Source of the DNA: Bacteroidia bacterium | GTDB lineage: Bacteria; Bacteroidota; Bacteroidia; NS11-12g; UBA955 | Assembly (NCBI GenBank): GCA_020853295.1 | Contig: JADYZD010000097.1 | Coordinates: forward strand, 1-33,094 | Direction: 5' to 3' | DNA length: 33,094 nucleotides | In this document: positions 9,798 through 19,656 of the stretch, piece by piece | Layout of the letters: the number at the start of each line of letters is the position of its first letter | Position numbering within the stretch: the first letter of the stretch is position 1 | Made by a program: the position numbers and the translations under genes | The notes under the pieces: model-generated | Database searches by the model: none | Seen by the model: the letters and a program-made list of their open reading frames with translations, nothing else | Told to the model about the DNA's origin: nothing

Positions 9798-9893
9798 GTA
9801 AGCTGCAAAGGTTTAAAAAGGTTTGCAATTAACAAAATGGGCTTTCGCACATCCCAGATTTCAAATTGTAAATTACGCTTACCTTTGCGATTG

Positions 9894-11621
9894 ATGAGCC
9901 CTCTGCGCACGGTAATTCATTCTTATAAAGGTTTTGGCGTTTTATTTACTGCGAAACAAAAATTCCGCACCCGAATTATTGGCATCGTTTCTACCCTCAT
10001 TGCATTCGCCGATATTGTGGGTCTAAGCAGCATGGTGCCTGTGCTCATGTTGGCCATAGACCATAGTTTTTTAGAGAAAAGCAGCAAGCTCAGGGCCATA
10101 TATCAGTATTTTCATTTTCAAACCGAGGCTTCCTTTTTAAAGGTGCTTATCTTGTTCATTCTTTTGTTTTTCTTCTTAAAAAGCTTTGCTGCAATTTGGT
10201 TGTATAAATTTGTTCGGAAAACAGCCATAGATATTTCAAAACACCTTTCTATAAAAAGTTACGCTTATGCTTTCAAACACAACAGTTATGAGAAAGTTGC
10301 GGCCGACGGTTTGGGTTTTAATGATATGGTATTATTTACCCCATATTTTTACATATCAGGGGTTTTTCTGCCTTTTTTAAACATTATTAGTGAAGTGGCT
10401 GTGGTGTTTATGCTGGTGTTGGTGTTTACCATTTATAAGCCTGTATTGTTCTTTTTATTGGTAGGATTGTTGGGCACAGCATTTTTTATTGTAAACCGCT
10501 ATACCCGTTCGCGCATTACAAAACTGGGCGAAGCCTGGAATAAAAATCGAGATGATTGCTTGAAAGAACTCAATTTGGGGATATCTGGATTTACCGATAT
10601 CAAAGCCCATGGGGTGGAAGCTTTCTTTCAAAGGCGGTTTATGAAGCACTATTCCGATTATGCTACCAATGGTATTAAAGCAGTGAGCTACCAGTTGATT
10701 CCTGCCCGAATTAATGAATTTGTAGCACTGCTGGGTATCGTTATTTTGGTGGTGTACGGGTATTTTTATTCTGGCGAAAACTTGGCTACTGTTAGGGTAT
10801 TGGCAGCCCTTTTTGCCATTAGTGTATTTCGGTTAATCCCCGCTGCAAACCGTTTGTTGCAGGCTTTAATGCATTTAAAATTGTACCATTATACAACCGA
10901 TAAACTGGTGCAAGTGGTTTCCCAAGAGGCAGAAGCACCCAATACCAAATATGATTTTTCCAGTGAATTAAAACTTTCCAAACTTTCCTTTTCCTACGAA
11001 GGGGCATCTAGTCCGGTGTTAGAAGAAGTGGATTTGGTGATCAAGAAAGGTGAAATTGTGGGCATTAGCGGACCCTCGGGTGCAGGTAAAACCACCTTGG
11101 CTAAAATTTTATTGGGTTTTCATGTGCCTACCCATGGTGGTGTATTTTTAGACCAGCAAAAAGTAGAGAGCACAGAAAATATTCAAAGTCTTTTTGGTTA
11201 CATGGGTCAAGAGCCATTTGTTTTAAATGCCAGTATTCGGGAAAACATTGCTTTGGGAATTGCGCCAGAAGTGGTGGACGAAAACAGGGTTCAAAAATGC
11301 ATTTCAGATGCTGCCTTAAAAGTGGGTGATGCTGCAAATGTGGCGGATATTGAGGTGGGTGAAAATGGTGCCATGCTTTCTGAAGGACAAAAACAACGTT
11401 TGGTTTTGGCTAGGGAATTGTACAGAGATGCGCCCATAATAATTTTGGATGAACCCACCAGTGCTTTAGATTCTGAAACTGAAGAAGAAGTTATTCTCAC
11501 CCTAAAAGAATTGGGCCGCAGGGGTAAAACAATGATAATTATTGCACATAGAGAAAGAATTTTCGACCTTTGCACTTCTATTTACTCCTTAGAAGAAAGA
11601 AAACTTAAAAAAATCAAGTAA
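9894..11621 (+). CDS. ABC transporter, fused permease/ATP-binding protein (exporter type)
   Basis: TM domain, Walker A GPSGAGKTTL, signature LSEGQKQRL, Walker B IIILDEPTSALD. ORF open from 9837; TAnnTTTG box at 9880-9887 supports ATG 9894. Confidence 0.9.
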   Translation: MSPLRTVIHSYKGFGVLFTAKQKFRTRIIGIVSTLIAFADIVGLSSMVPVLMLAIDHSFLEKSSKLRAIYQYFHFQTEASFLKVLILFILLFFFLKSFAAIWLYKFVRKTAIDISKHLSIKSYAYAFKHNSYEKVAADGLGFNDMVLFTPYFYISGVFLPFLNIISEVAVVFMLVLVFTIYKPVLFFLLVGLLGTAFFIVNRYTRSRITKLGEAWNKNRDDCLKELNLGISGFTDIKAHGVEAFFQRRFMKHYSDYATNGIKAVSYQLIPARINEFVALLGIVILVVYGYFYSGENLATVRVLAALFAISVFRLIPAANRLLQALMHLKLYHYTTDKLVQVVSQEAEAPNTKYDFSSELKLSKLSFSYEGASSPVLEEVDLVIKKGEIVGISGPSGAGKTTLAKILLGFHVPTHGGVFLDQQKVESTENIQSLFGYMGQEPFVLNASIRENIALGIAPEVVDENRVQKCISDAALKVGDAANVADIEVGENGAMLSEGQKQRLVLARELYRDAPIIILDEPTSALDSETEEEVILTLKELGRRGKTMIIIAHRERIFDLCTSIYSLEERKLKKIK

Positions 11622-12673
11622 TGACTGTGAAATTTGCCGTAGTAGGTGCGGGCCATATAGGAAAGAGACATGCGGAAATGGTTTGCCGCAATGAAGAAGC
11701 AGAGTTGGTAGCAATTGCAGACAATGGTGATGCAGCTGTTTTGGGTATTGAAAAATACAATGTGCCCATTTTTACCAGCCTAGAAACCATGCTAAATGAA
11801 GGTCCTGAATTTGATGTTTTATGCGTAGCAACCCCTAATGGATTGCATGCGAAACACGCACTGGCCGGATTAAATGCCAAAAAACATGTGGTTATTGAGA
11901 AACCCATGGCCCTAACCAAAATGGATTGTGAGAAAGTAATTCACCAGGCCATGGCTGTGCACAGAATGGTGTTTTGTGTCATGCAAAACCGTTATTCTCC
12001 GCCTTCTGACTGGATTAAGAACATTATAGAAAACGGAACCTTAGGCCGCATATTTATGGTGCAGGTAAACTGTTACTGGAACCGCGATGATAGGTATTAT
12101 AAAGCTGGAGGCTGGAAAGGCACCCAAGATTTAGATGGCGGTACCCTGTTTACCCAATTTTCGCATTTTCTAGATATCATGTATTGGCTTTTTGGGGATA
12201 TCACCGACATCAAAGCCAGCTTCGCAGATTTCAACCACGCCCACACTACGGAATTTGAAGATAGTGGCAGTATCAATTTTAGGTTTGTAAATGGTGGTTT
12301 GGGCTGTATCAATTATAGCACCGGTGTTTGGGACAAAAATTTCGAAAGTTCAATTACCATCATTGCTGAAAACGGCACTGTAAAAATTGGCGGTCAATAC
12401 ATGAACGAGGTAGAATACTGCCATATTAAGGATTATGAAATGCCGGTATTGCCCCCAGCAAATCCAGCAAATGATTATGGACCTTATAAAGGCAGTGCAG
12501 CCAACCACAACTATATTTTCGACAATGTAATTGAAGCCATTAAAAGGGGTGGAATGCCCACTACCAATGCCATGGAAGGTCTTAAAGTAGTTGAAATCAT
12601 AGAAAACATCTACCGTCAAAATCAATTTTTCCGCGAAAAACGCGGCGTTCTGGCCGTTGAAGCTGGGATGTAA
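11621..12673 (+). CDS. Gfo/Idh/MocA family oxidoreductase (sugar dehydrogenase-like)
   Basis: VVGAGHIGKRHAEM N-terminal NAD(P) motif, CVATPNGLHAKHA, EKPMALT. Start overlaps the ABC gene stop by 1 nt (TAATG). Confidence 0.88.
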   Translation: MTVKFAVVGAGHIGKRHAEMVCRNEEAELVAIADNGDAAVLGIEKYNVPIFTSLETMLNEGPEFDVLCVATPNGLHAKHALAGLNAKKHVVIEKPMALTKMDCEKVIHQAMAVHRMVFCVMQNRYSPPSDWIKNIIENGTLGRIFMVQVNCYWNRDDRYYKAGGWKGTQDLDGGTLFTQFSHFLDIMYWLFGDITDIKASFADFNHAHTTEFEDSGSINFRFVNGGLGCINYSTGVWDKNFESSITIIAENGTVKIGGQYMNEVEYCHIKDYEMPVLPPANPANDYGPYKGSAANHNYIFDNVIEAIKRGGMPTTNAMEGLKVVEIIENIYRQNQFFREKRGVLAVEAGM

Positions 12674-12739
12674 AAAAAAATTATTTTTTTTTGGGGGTAG
12701 GGGGCAAGTAGGTTGTATAGTAGTTGACGCAATACGTTT

Positions 12740-12919
12740 ATGAAAGAACAACTTGAATCAAATTTGTTAACCAAATACGCTGCAGGGCTTATGACCAATG
12801 ATGAATTGAGAAGCCTAGAAGATTGGTTGCGCAAAAATCCTCAATACCGCACTACTGTTGCGGTTATTAAACAAAGGGTTGATGAAATGGTGGGAGCTAT
12901 TGCTCCAAATAGATGGTGA
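12740..12919 (+). CDS. Small 59-aa protein resembling the N-terminal region of FecR-family anti-sigma factors
   Basis: Not in the ORF track: MKEQLESNLLTKYAAGLMTNDELRSLEDWLRKNPQYRTTVAVIKQRVDEMVGAIAPNRW*. In the same frame as the FecR ORF at 12929. Confidence 0.6.
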   Translation: MKEQLESNLLTKYAAGLMTNDELRSLEDWLRKNPQYRTTVAVIKQRVDEMVGAIAPNRW

Positions 12920-12928
12920 GGTACTGAA

Positions 12929-13843
12929 ATGAGTAACGAAGAAAACAACTACAACGAATTGGGGAAAATCCTTAGCGGAACATCTTCAGGAACTGAGGTT
13001 CCAAAAGATATTCGCGATATCTGGGATATCTCCGCTTCTTATACGTATAAGGAAGACCAAAACACGGATCAGGCTTGGGCGCAATTGTCATCAAAACTCA
13101 GCGCCGATGCTCCTGTACTTAAAGTGTCTTGGATTAAGAAATACCAATGGGCCATAGCTGCTAGCTTGGGTTTAATGTTGGTTGCAGGTGCCGGCGCCTG
13201 GTTGGCAAGTAAAAACAATGTTGATACGGCTACATTATCTGCAGCGCAGCATTTTAAAACCGGCAACATGGAATTGAAAACCTTGACCTTGCAAGATGGT
13301 TCTATTGTTACTTTAAATAGCAACTCCGAGCTAATCCTTGAAACTGGTTTTAATGAGAATGGCCGCAAATTGACCTTAATTGGTGAAGCCAATTTTGAAG
13401 TGGCCAAAAACCCTGCCATGCCATTTGTGGTAACTGCTGGTGAAACAAAAACTACAGTTTTGGGCACTGGTTTTAACATTCAGGCGTATGCCAATGAAAA
13501 TGTGACCATTTTGGTAAAACATGGTAAGGTGAGCTTTTCAAAAGGCCAGAACAAATTAATTTTGACCAAAGACCAAGCAGCAAAAACTACCGGAACAGCC
13601 ATTGAAAATATATCAGCAAATGCATTGCATGCCATCGATTGGCAAAATGGTAGCCTAGAGTTTAAAAAGGTTACCCTAAATGAGGTGGTGAATACCGTTT
13701 CACACAGATATGGCAGAAAACTGACCATCAATGTAAAAGACGGAAACCGCGAATTCACAGGTAAATTTCAGAGAAATACTTCCATAGAAGAAATTGCTGA
13801 AATCATTTCTGTAACCATGCAGGTGCCAGTTAGCGTTAAATAA
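12929..13843 (+). CDS. FecR-family anti-sigma/regulatory protein
   Basis: Single TM (WAIAASLGLMLVAGAGAWL), FecR domain (LTLQDGSIVTLNSNSELIL...GEANFEVAKNPAMPFVVTAGETKTTVLGTGFNI) and DUF4974-like C-terminus. Confidence 0.88.
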   Translation: MSNEENNYNELGKILSGTSSGTEVPKDIRDIWDISASYTYKEDQNTDQAWAQLSSKLSADAPVLKVSWIKKYQWAIAASLGLMLVAGAGAWLASKNNVDTATLSAAQHFKTGNMELKTLTLQDGSIVTLNSNSELILETGFNENGRKLTLIGEANFEVAKNPAMPFVVTAGETKTTVLGTGFNIQAYANENVTILVKHGKVSFSKGQNKLILTKDQAAKTTGTAIENISANALHAIDWQNGSLEFKKVTLNEVVNTVSHRYGRKLTINVKDGNREFTGKFQRNTSIEEIAEIISVTMQVPVSVK

Positions 13844-13844
13844 T

Positions 13845-13869
13845 ATCGGGCATAAACCCGATTTCTTTT
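13845..13869 (+). terminator. Intrinsic terminator after fecR-like gene
   Basis: ATCGGG-cataaa-CCCGAT followed by TTCTTTT. Confidence 0.75.
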
Positions 13870-13892
13870 CCCATAGCTTCGATATTTGGTGC

Positions 13893-13924
13893 ATCCCCTG
13901 GATTATGGGCCGGGGGATTTTTTT
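13893..13924 (+). terminator. Second terminator-like hairpin
   Basis: ATCCCC...GGGGAT followed by a run of 7 T. Confidence 0.5.
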
Positions 13925-13977
13925 ATAAAATCTGTTTTGCTCAATACAACACTGAACAATGCATATACGTCTAACGT

Positions 13978-13985
13978 TATATTTG
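13978..13985 (+). promoter_or_regulatory. Bacteroidota -7 box
   Basis: TATATTTG, 5 nt before the in-frame TTG at 13991. Confidence 0.45.
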
Positions 13986-13990
13986 TACAA

Positions 13991-16981
13991 TTGAACCCTA
14001 GGCTGCTGATATGGATCTTGTTGTTTGGCTCGTTTTCACTTCAAGCCCAACAACGGTTGTATTTTACGCCGAATGAGGGCCAATGGAAAGATCATTTTGT
14101 TGCACGTAGCCTTTTTCAAGGAGGTGCTTTTTTCTTAAAAGAAAATGGCTTTAGGGTAAAATTGTACCACAAGTCTGATTTGCCCAATATTCACAAAGCA
14201 TTTCATTTCAGGGGAACCGATTCCATTTTTAATATTCGAGGTCATGTTCTGGATTTTGAATTCATCCAAGCATCAAAACCTTCTTCTATTGTTGCAGAAG
14301 ATGAGGCTCCGTGGTATGAGAACTATTTTTTGAATGATGATCCCAAAAACTGGAAAACAGGAATTTATCCTGTTGGCAAAATGAAACTGAGCAATGTATA
14401 TCCAGGTATTGATTTGGTGGTGTATACCAAAGGGGAACAAATTGAGTATGACTGGGTGGTTTCTGCAAATGCAAATCCTGAAAACATTCAAATTGCCATT
14501 ACCGGTGAAGATTCTGTTACGCTAAAAGAAGGCGTTTGTATTGTTCATACCAGTGTAGGTGATTTTATTTTTAATGCTCCCAAGTCCTTTCAACAAGGCG
14601 AAAATGCAGTAGAAAGCGCGTATCAATATGCTGATGGTGTTTTAAAAGTAAAATTGGGGAATTACAATCGGGCCAAACCTTTGATCATTGATCCTGTGCT
14701 GGTATTTAGCACTTACAGCGGTTCCAGAGGAGATAATTTTGGCTACACCGCTACTTATGATACGGGTGGCCATTTATACGCTGGAGGAATTGTAGACAGT
14801 GACCAAGGAACGTACCCTGTAACTACCGGCGCATTTCAACTTGTGTATGGTGGACGCGGCCCTGCTCAGGCTCCAGTGTGGCTGCCTTGCGATGCCAGTA
14901 TCAGCAAATACAAACCAAATGGGAGCTCGCTGGTTTGGGCAAGTTATTTGGGTGGTTCATCCAATGAATATCCGCATAGTTTGGGTATTGATGAAAAGAA
15001 CAATTTATTGGTTTTGGGCACTACTACGTCTTCCAATTTTCCAATAACCAAACTTACCGCAGTGGATTCCACATTTAACGGTAAACACGATATTTATGTG
15101 GTTAAAATAAGTGCTGATGGCAAAAAATTGATGGCAGGAACCTATTTGGGTGGACCCCAAGATGATGGAATAAACAATGGCACATTGCATTACAATTATG
15201 CCGATGATTTTAGGGGCGATATTATTTGCGATGCCACGGGCAGTATTTATTTTTCTACTTGTACACGTTCACCAGCATTTCCCACCACATTAAAATCAGC
15301 CCAGCCCTTGTATAATGCTGGACTTGAAAGTATTGTTGTTTCGCTAAATAGCAATTTATCCAAATTAAGGTGGTCTACTTTTGTTGGGGGCAGCAAAGAT
15401 GATGCTGCTTATAGCATTAAGATGGATGATTCCGCCAATATTATTGTAGGTGGAGGTACCTCTAGTGTGGATTTTCCCATTGGAGCAAATCCCCTAAATG
15501 GGAGTTATTTGGGTGGATTGGCAGATGGCTATGTGCTCAAATTAACTTCAGATACTGGAAAATTTATTACCAGCACCTATTGGGGGACTGAGAGTTATGA
15601 CCAAATTTATTTTGTGGATTACGACAATAAAAATAAAATCTATATCACAGGCCAAACAGATGGTACCATTAACCGGACCTCTGGCACTTATGGGCAAGAC
15701 AATACCACACAATTTATTGCAAGGCTAGAGAACAATTTAGATGTAGAAGAATTTGTAACCACATTTGGGAATAGAAACAACCAGCCTGAACTGAGTCCCT
15801 GTGCTTTTTTGGTAGACAAATGTTACAATATTTATTTTAGTGGTTGGGGCAGCTCAGTTGGTGCTGGAAATGCGGGAACATCAGCCGGGCTAGAAGTAAC
15901 TCCCAATGCGTATCAAAAAACAACAGATAACAATGATTTTTATTTAATTGTATTGGGTAAAGATGCAAAGTCACTGATTTATGCCACATATTTTGGTGGG
16001 GATAGTAGTGAAGACCACGTGGATGGCGGTACCAGTAGGTTTGATAAAAGGGGCGTAATTTACCAAAGTGTGTGCAGCAGTTGTCCCAACAATCCGCCGG
16101 GATTAAATGATTTTCCAACTACACCTGGAGCTGCTTTCCCAATAAATGTGAGTTACCGTTGCAGCAATGCCAGTTTTAAATTTGATTTTAATATTACCTA
16201 CGCAGTAGAAGCAGATTTTACAGCAGTACCCAGAAAAATTTGTTCACCCGATACCGTCTATTTTTATCAAAGTTCGGCATATGGCCGCAAATTTATTTGG
16301 ACTTTTGGTGATGGAGGGAGCTCCAATGCAACCAATCCGGTACATGTGTATACTGTGCCCGGAAAATACACTGTAAAGTTGGTGGTGATAGATTCTGGAA
16401 GTTGCAATGTTACTGATTCGCATTTGTTGGATATTGATGTTTTGGAAGGTCCTGTGGCCAAACTTGAAACCATCACAGATCCTTGTGCTTCTGAGGTGCA
16501 GTTCAAAATCACAGGAGAAAACTTTGGTGAACCACAATGGGATTTGGGTGATGGAACAAAGGCCTCAGGTGAGAAAATAAAGCACAATTATATTCCTGGA
16601 ACTTATAAGGTTAAAGTGAATGTGGTAAATCCCCTTACCGGTTGTAAAGATTCAATTATAAAGGCAATTAATATCAATAAAGACAGCCTGCAAGATGTTT
16701 TTTTGGCCAATGTTTTTACACCCAATGGTGATACCAAAAATGAGTGTTTTCGGGTGTTTGGCCTCAGCAAATATTGCGATGATGCTGAATTAAAAATATT
16801 TAACCGCTGGGGAGAACGGGTGTTTTTTACTGATGATTTAAGTGAATGTTGGAATGGAACGGTCAATAATTTGGGAGTGGAATTGCCAGAAGGAACCTAC
16901 TTTTATCAAGTATTTCTCTTTAAAAAAGGCATTAAAAAAGTAGATAAAATAGTGAGTGGAAGTATTACCTTAATTCGATAA
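13991..16981 (+). CDS. Secreted T9SS substrate: DUF7948-like N-domain, SBBP beta-propeller repeats, PKD domain, gliding motility-associated C-terminal domain
   Basis: Signal peptide LLIWILLFGSFSLQAQQ; LYFTPNEGQW; repeated STYLGG...D motifs; FTWTFGDGG-like PKD; C-term VFTPNGDTKNECFRVFG...IFNRWGERVF. ORF open from 13886, but that start lies before a terminator hairpin. Confidence 0.85.
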   Translation: MNPRLLIWILLFGSFSLQAQQRLYFTPNEGQWKDHFVARSLFQGGAFFLKENGFRVKLYHKSDLPNIHKAFHFRGTDSIFNIRGHVLDFEFIQASKPSSIVAEDEAPWYENYFLNDDPKNWKTGIYPVGKMKLSNVYPGIDLVVYTKGEQIEYDWVVSANANPENIQIAITGEDSVTLKEGVCIVHTSVGDFIFNAPKSFQQGENAVESAYQYADGVLKVKLGNYNRAKPLIIDPVLVFSTYSGSRGDNFGYTATYDTGGHLYAGGIVDSDQGTYPVTTGAFQLVYGGRGPAQAPVWLPCDASISKYKPNGSSLVWASYLGGSSNEYPHSLGIDEKNNLLVLGTTTSSNFPITKLTAVDSTFNGKHDIYVVKISADGKKLMAGTYLGGPQDDGINNGTLHYNYADDFRGDIICDATGSIYFSTCTRSPAFPTTLKSAQPLYNAGLESIVVSLNSNLSKLRWSTFVGGSKDDAAYSIKMDDSANIIVGGGTSSVDFPIGANPLNGSYLGGLADGYVLKLTSDTGKFITSTYWGTESYDQIYFVDYDNKNKIYITGQTDGTINRTSGTYGQDNTTQFIARLENNLDVEEFVTTFGNRNNQPELSPCAFLVDKCYNIYFSGWGSSVGAGNAGTSAGLEVTPNAYQKTTDNNDFYLIVLGKDAKSLIYATYFGGDSSEDHVDGGTSRFDKRGVIYQSVCSSCPNNPPGLNDFPTTPGAAFPINVSYRCSNASFKFDFNITYAVEADFTAVPRKICSPDTVYFYQSSAYGRKFIWTFGDGGSSNATNPVHVYTVPGKYTVKLVVIDSGSCNVTDSHLLDIDVLEGPVAKLETITDPCASEVQFKITGENFGEPQWDLGDGTKASGEKIKHNYIPGTYKVKVNVVNPLTGCKDSIIKAININKDSLQDVFLANVFTPNGDTKNECFRVFGLSKYCDDAELKIFNRWGERVFFTDDLSECWNGTVNNLGVELPEGTYFYQVFLFKKGIKKVDKIVSGSITLIR

Positions 16982-17012
16982 AAAAAAGGGAATACAGCAT
17001 TGTTTTTTATTC

Positions 17013-17894
17013 TTAATTTATGCTTTCCGCCTCAGCTTCAGGGGCTATTTTTTTAACCAGTCCTTGCAATACTTTTCCAGGACCAATTTCTGTGAATTTG
17101 CTTCCCCCATCGTTCCACATGGCTTTTACACTTTGGGTCCAACGTACCGGAGCCGTTAGCTGAGATACCAAATTTTTCTTGATTTCATTTTTATCAGAAA
17201 CAGCGCTGGCCGTTACATTTTGATATACCGGGCAACTGGGTTCATTAAAGTGGGTGTTTTCAATGGCCAAAGCCAGTTTTTCTCTTGCAGGTTCCATAAG
17301 GGGTGAATGGAATGCGCCACCGACTGGGAGTACCAATGCTCGTTTGGCTCCGGCTTCTTTTAATTTTTCGCATGCTTCATTTACAGCCTCTATACTACCT
17401 GAAATTACCAGTTGTCCAGGGCAATTGTAATTGGCAGGAACCACCACTCCGTTTATACCTGCACATATTTCTTCTACTTTTTCATCTTCAAGCGCCAATA
17501 CTGCAGCCATAGTGGAAGGTTGCATTTCACAAGCTTCTTGCATGGCCATAGCACGCTGGTATACCAGTTTTAAGCCATCTTCAAATGACAAAGTGCCATT
17601 GGCTACCAATGCACTAAATTCACCTAAGGAATGCCCAGCAACCATGTCGGGTTTAAAATCATCCAACATTTTAGCACGAATTACACTATGAAGGAAAATG
17701 GCGGGCTGGGTTACACGGGTTTGTTTTAAGTCTTCGTCGGTTCCAGAAAACATTAAATCGGTAATTCGGAATCCCAAGATGTCATTGGCTTGTTCAAAAA
17801 GTGCTTTAGCTGCGGGGTAGTTGTCATATAAATCTTTGCCCATACCAACGAATTGGCTGCCTTGACCCGGAAATACGTATGCGTGTTTTGCCAT
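17013..17894 (-). CDS. fabD: Malonyl CoA-acyl carrier protein transacylase
   Basis: YVFPGQGSQFVGMGKDL and active-site GHSLGEFSALVA. Confidence 0.95.
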   Translation of the reverse strand: MAKHAYVFPGQGSQFVGMGKDLYDNYPAAKALFEQANDILGFRITDLMFSGTDEDLKQTRVTQPAIFLHSVIRAKMLDDFKPDMVAGHSLGEFSALVANGTLSFEDGLKLVYQRAMAMQEACEMQPSTMAAVLALEDEKVEEICAGINGVVVPANYNCPGQLVISGSIEAVNEACEKLKEAGAKRALVLPVGGAFHSPLMEPAREKLALAIENTHFNEPSCPVYQNVTASAVSDKNEIKKNLVSQLTAPVRWTQSVKAMWNDGGSKFTEIGPGKVLQGLVKKIAPEAEAESIN

Positions 17895-17939
17895 ATGGGG
17901 CGAATATAATGGAAATAGTGAAATTAATATTTACCATGA

Positions 17940-18180
17940 AGGCACCGAGGCACTAAGTGGGTTCCCACCTTCAGAGTATATGTAAATATCACCGCGCTTC
18001 TTTTTTTGTTGCACCGAGGCTCGCAGAGATTTAGAGATTCACAGAGGAAATGCAAACTCTCTGTGTGTCTCCATTTCTCCGTGTATCTCCGTGTTGCTGT
18101 TTTTGTTACACAGAGTCACACAGAGTTTAGAGATTCACAGAGGAAATGACAACATCTCCGTGCGTTTCTATGTTCCTGTT
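17940..18180. repeat. Degenerate CACAGAG/CTCTGTG-type intergenic repeat
   Basis: TTTAGAGATTCACAGAGGAAATG is repeated exactly at 18030-18052 and 18126-18148; GCACCGAGGC at 17941 and 18011; inverted CTCTGTG segments. Confidence 0.75.
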
Positions 18181-18290
18181 TTTTGAACCAAGAAGACAGA
18201 TAGCCGCTGAGATTAATGTATTCCATGCCTATTGGTGGAATAAATTAAGGAGAAAATCAAAAAAATCTGAAACCATTTTTATGATTTCAA

Positions 18291-19043
18291 TTAATTCTGA
18301 TACTTGGACGAGAATAAATGATAAGTGAACACCAGTCGATTAGAAAATATAGGTACATGGCTATCAGGTGCAAAATTAATCTTAGGATTAAATGTTGCCA
18401 CCATGCTGTATTGAATGCCAATTCGTTTATAGTGAAATCCAAAAAAATATTCAGGCCCAATTAGAAAATGGGAATCCCAATTTAGTTTGTTGTTTTTCAA
18501 GACAAAGGGTTCATATGGTAACGCATTTTCTATTTTTTGGCCACCCCACATTGCACCAACAACTAAGTTCAATCCCAAAGTAAAGTATTTAAAGTGAAAA
18601 CCTATTCCTGGGGCAATATAAATTTGATTGATATTTTTTATTTTACTACTAAATAGAAGAGAATCTGATGCAGTATCTGTGAAAAATATTTTCATAAATC
18701 CATGTTGCCCAACTACGGAAAATCTTGGAGTAACTGGGTTTTTAGGAAGATTAAATTCTGCTGTAAATCCTAAAGTGATAGATTTGGTGCTTTTCCATGA
18801 TGGGATAATCTTTGATTCAGGATTGTCGAAAGAATAGTTAAAGTTCCCTGCATTTAATACGCTTGGATCCACATTGGGCCCAAATAAGCCGAATCCAGAT
18901 TGTACTGTAAAATTAATTGTTTTTAACGAATCCCAACTGCGATTTCGCTTTATGTCTTGCGCCCATTGCAAAGAGTCTTGAGCATTTAATGAAATACTGA
19001 TAAAAGTTGATAGAACTAAATAAAATTTAAATATTGAACGCAT
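18291..19043 (-). CDS. Hypothetical outer-membrane beta-barrel-like protein
   Basis: 250 aa; signal peptide MRSIFKFYLVLSTFISISLNAQDS; amphipathic beta pattern. Confidence 0.55.
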   Translation of the reverse strand: MRSIFKFYLVLSTFISISLNAQDSLQWAQDIKRNRSWDSLKTINFTVQSGFGLFGPNVDPSVLNAGNFNYSFDNPESKIIPSWKSTKSITLGFTAEFNLPKNPVTPRFSVVGQHGFMKIFFTDTASDSLLFSSKIKNINQIYIAPGIGFHFKYFTLGLNLVVGAMWGGQKIENALPYEPFVLKNNKLNWDSHFLIGPEYFFGFHYKRIGIQYSMVATFNPKINFAPDSHVPIFSNRLVFTYHLFSSKYQN

Positions 19044-19516
19044 TAAATGGATGAATTTTTAATTTTTAACAATTCTTGAACGTCAATAATGTCTTTAGGT
19101 CTATTTGTTATTTGTTTTGATTTTATAAGTTGGTTGTAGTGCAAAAAACAAACAGGAATTCCTTCTATTTTTTGGGTAATTGATTCTGAATGGAGTTCTT
19201 CAAAATCTGATATTGCATAACCTGGAAGTACGGTAAAAATATCCAACTCCATTCCTCCATCAAGCATAATACTTGTCATGCCTGGAATAATATCCATGGT
19301 TTCTATCAATTCAAAATCACCAATTCCTGCTTGGAATAATGCATTTCTAAACAATTTTCTGTTTTCAAGATTGTCCTGAATTAAAATATCCAAATCCTGA
19401 GTAAATCGGCTGTATCCATTCATGTTTACAGCAAAGCCACCAATCATGATGTATTTGACTTGACATTCATTTAATGACTTCCACAATTTTATTATTGAAT
19501 CGTCAAGAATATCCAT
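19043..19516 (-). CDS. Nucleotidyltransferase-fold protein (DUF6036/AbiEii-like)
   Basis: YIMIGGFAVNMNGYSRFTQDLDILI resembles GG...R.T.DLD of MNT/AbiEii-type nucleotidyltransferases. Confidence 0.7.
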   Translation of the reverse strand: MDILDDSIIKLWKSLNECQVKYIMIGGFAVNMNGYSRFTQDLDILIQDNLENRKLFRNALFQAGIGDFELIETMDIIPGMTSIMLDGGMELDIFTVLPGYAISDFEELHSESITQKIEGIPVCFLHYNQLIKSKQITNRPKDIIDVQELLKIKNSSI

Positions 19517-19524
19517 GGGTGAAT

Positions 19525-19656
19525 TTATTTATTGGTTTTTTGCATGATTTTGCCCAGTTTGTGTAACCGTAAAAATAACTTGTAACGTTCTGTAGGTGTA
19601 AGCAACAGACGGCGTTTTATTTTTTCTTCCTCGGTTATCTGTACCAATTCTGCCAT
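19525..19656 (-). CDS. Small 43-aa basic protein upstream of the nucleotidyltransferase
   Basis: MAELVQITEEEKIKRRLLLTPTERYKLFLRLHKLGKIMQKTNK*; below the ORF-track cutoff; TACATTTG box 4 nt upstream of the ATG. Confidence 0.6.
   Translation of the reverse strand: MAELVQITEEEKIKRRLLLTPTERYKLFLRLHKLGKIMQKTNK

Noticed and set aside
13886-13990. Annotated N-terminal extension of the 1031-aa T9SS protein
   Set aside because: Encompasses a terminator hairpin and a TAnnTTTG box, and the signal peptide begins after 13991.
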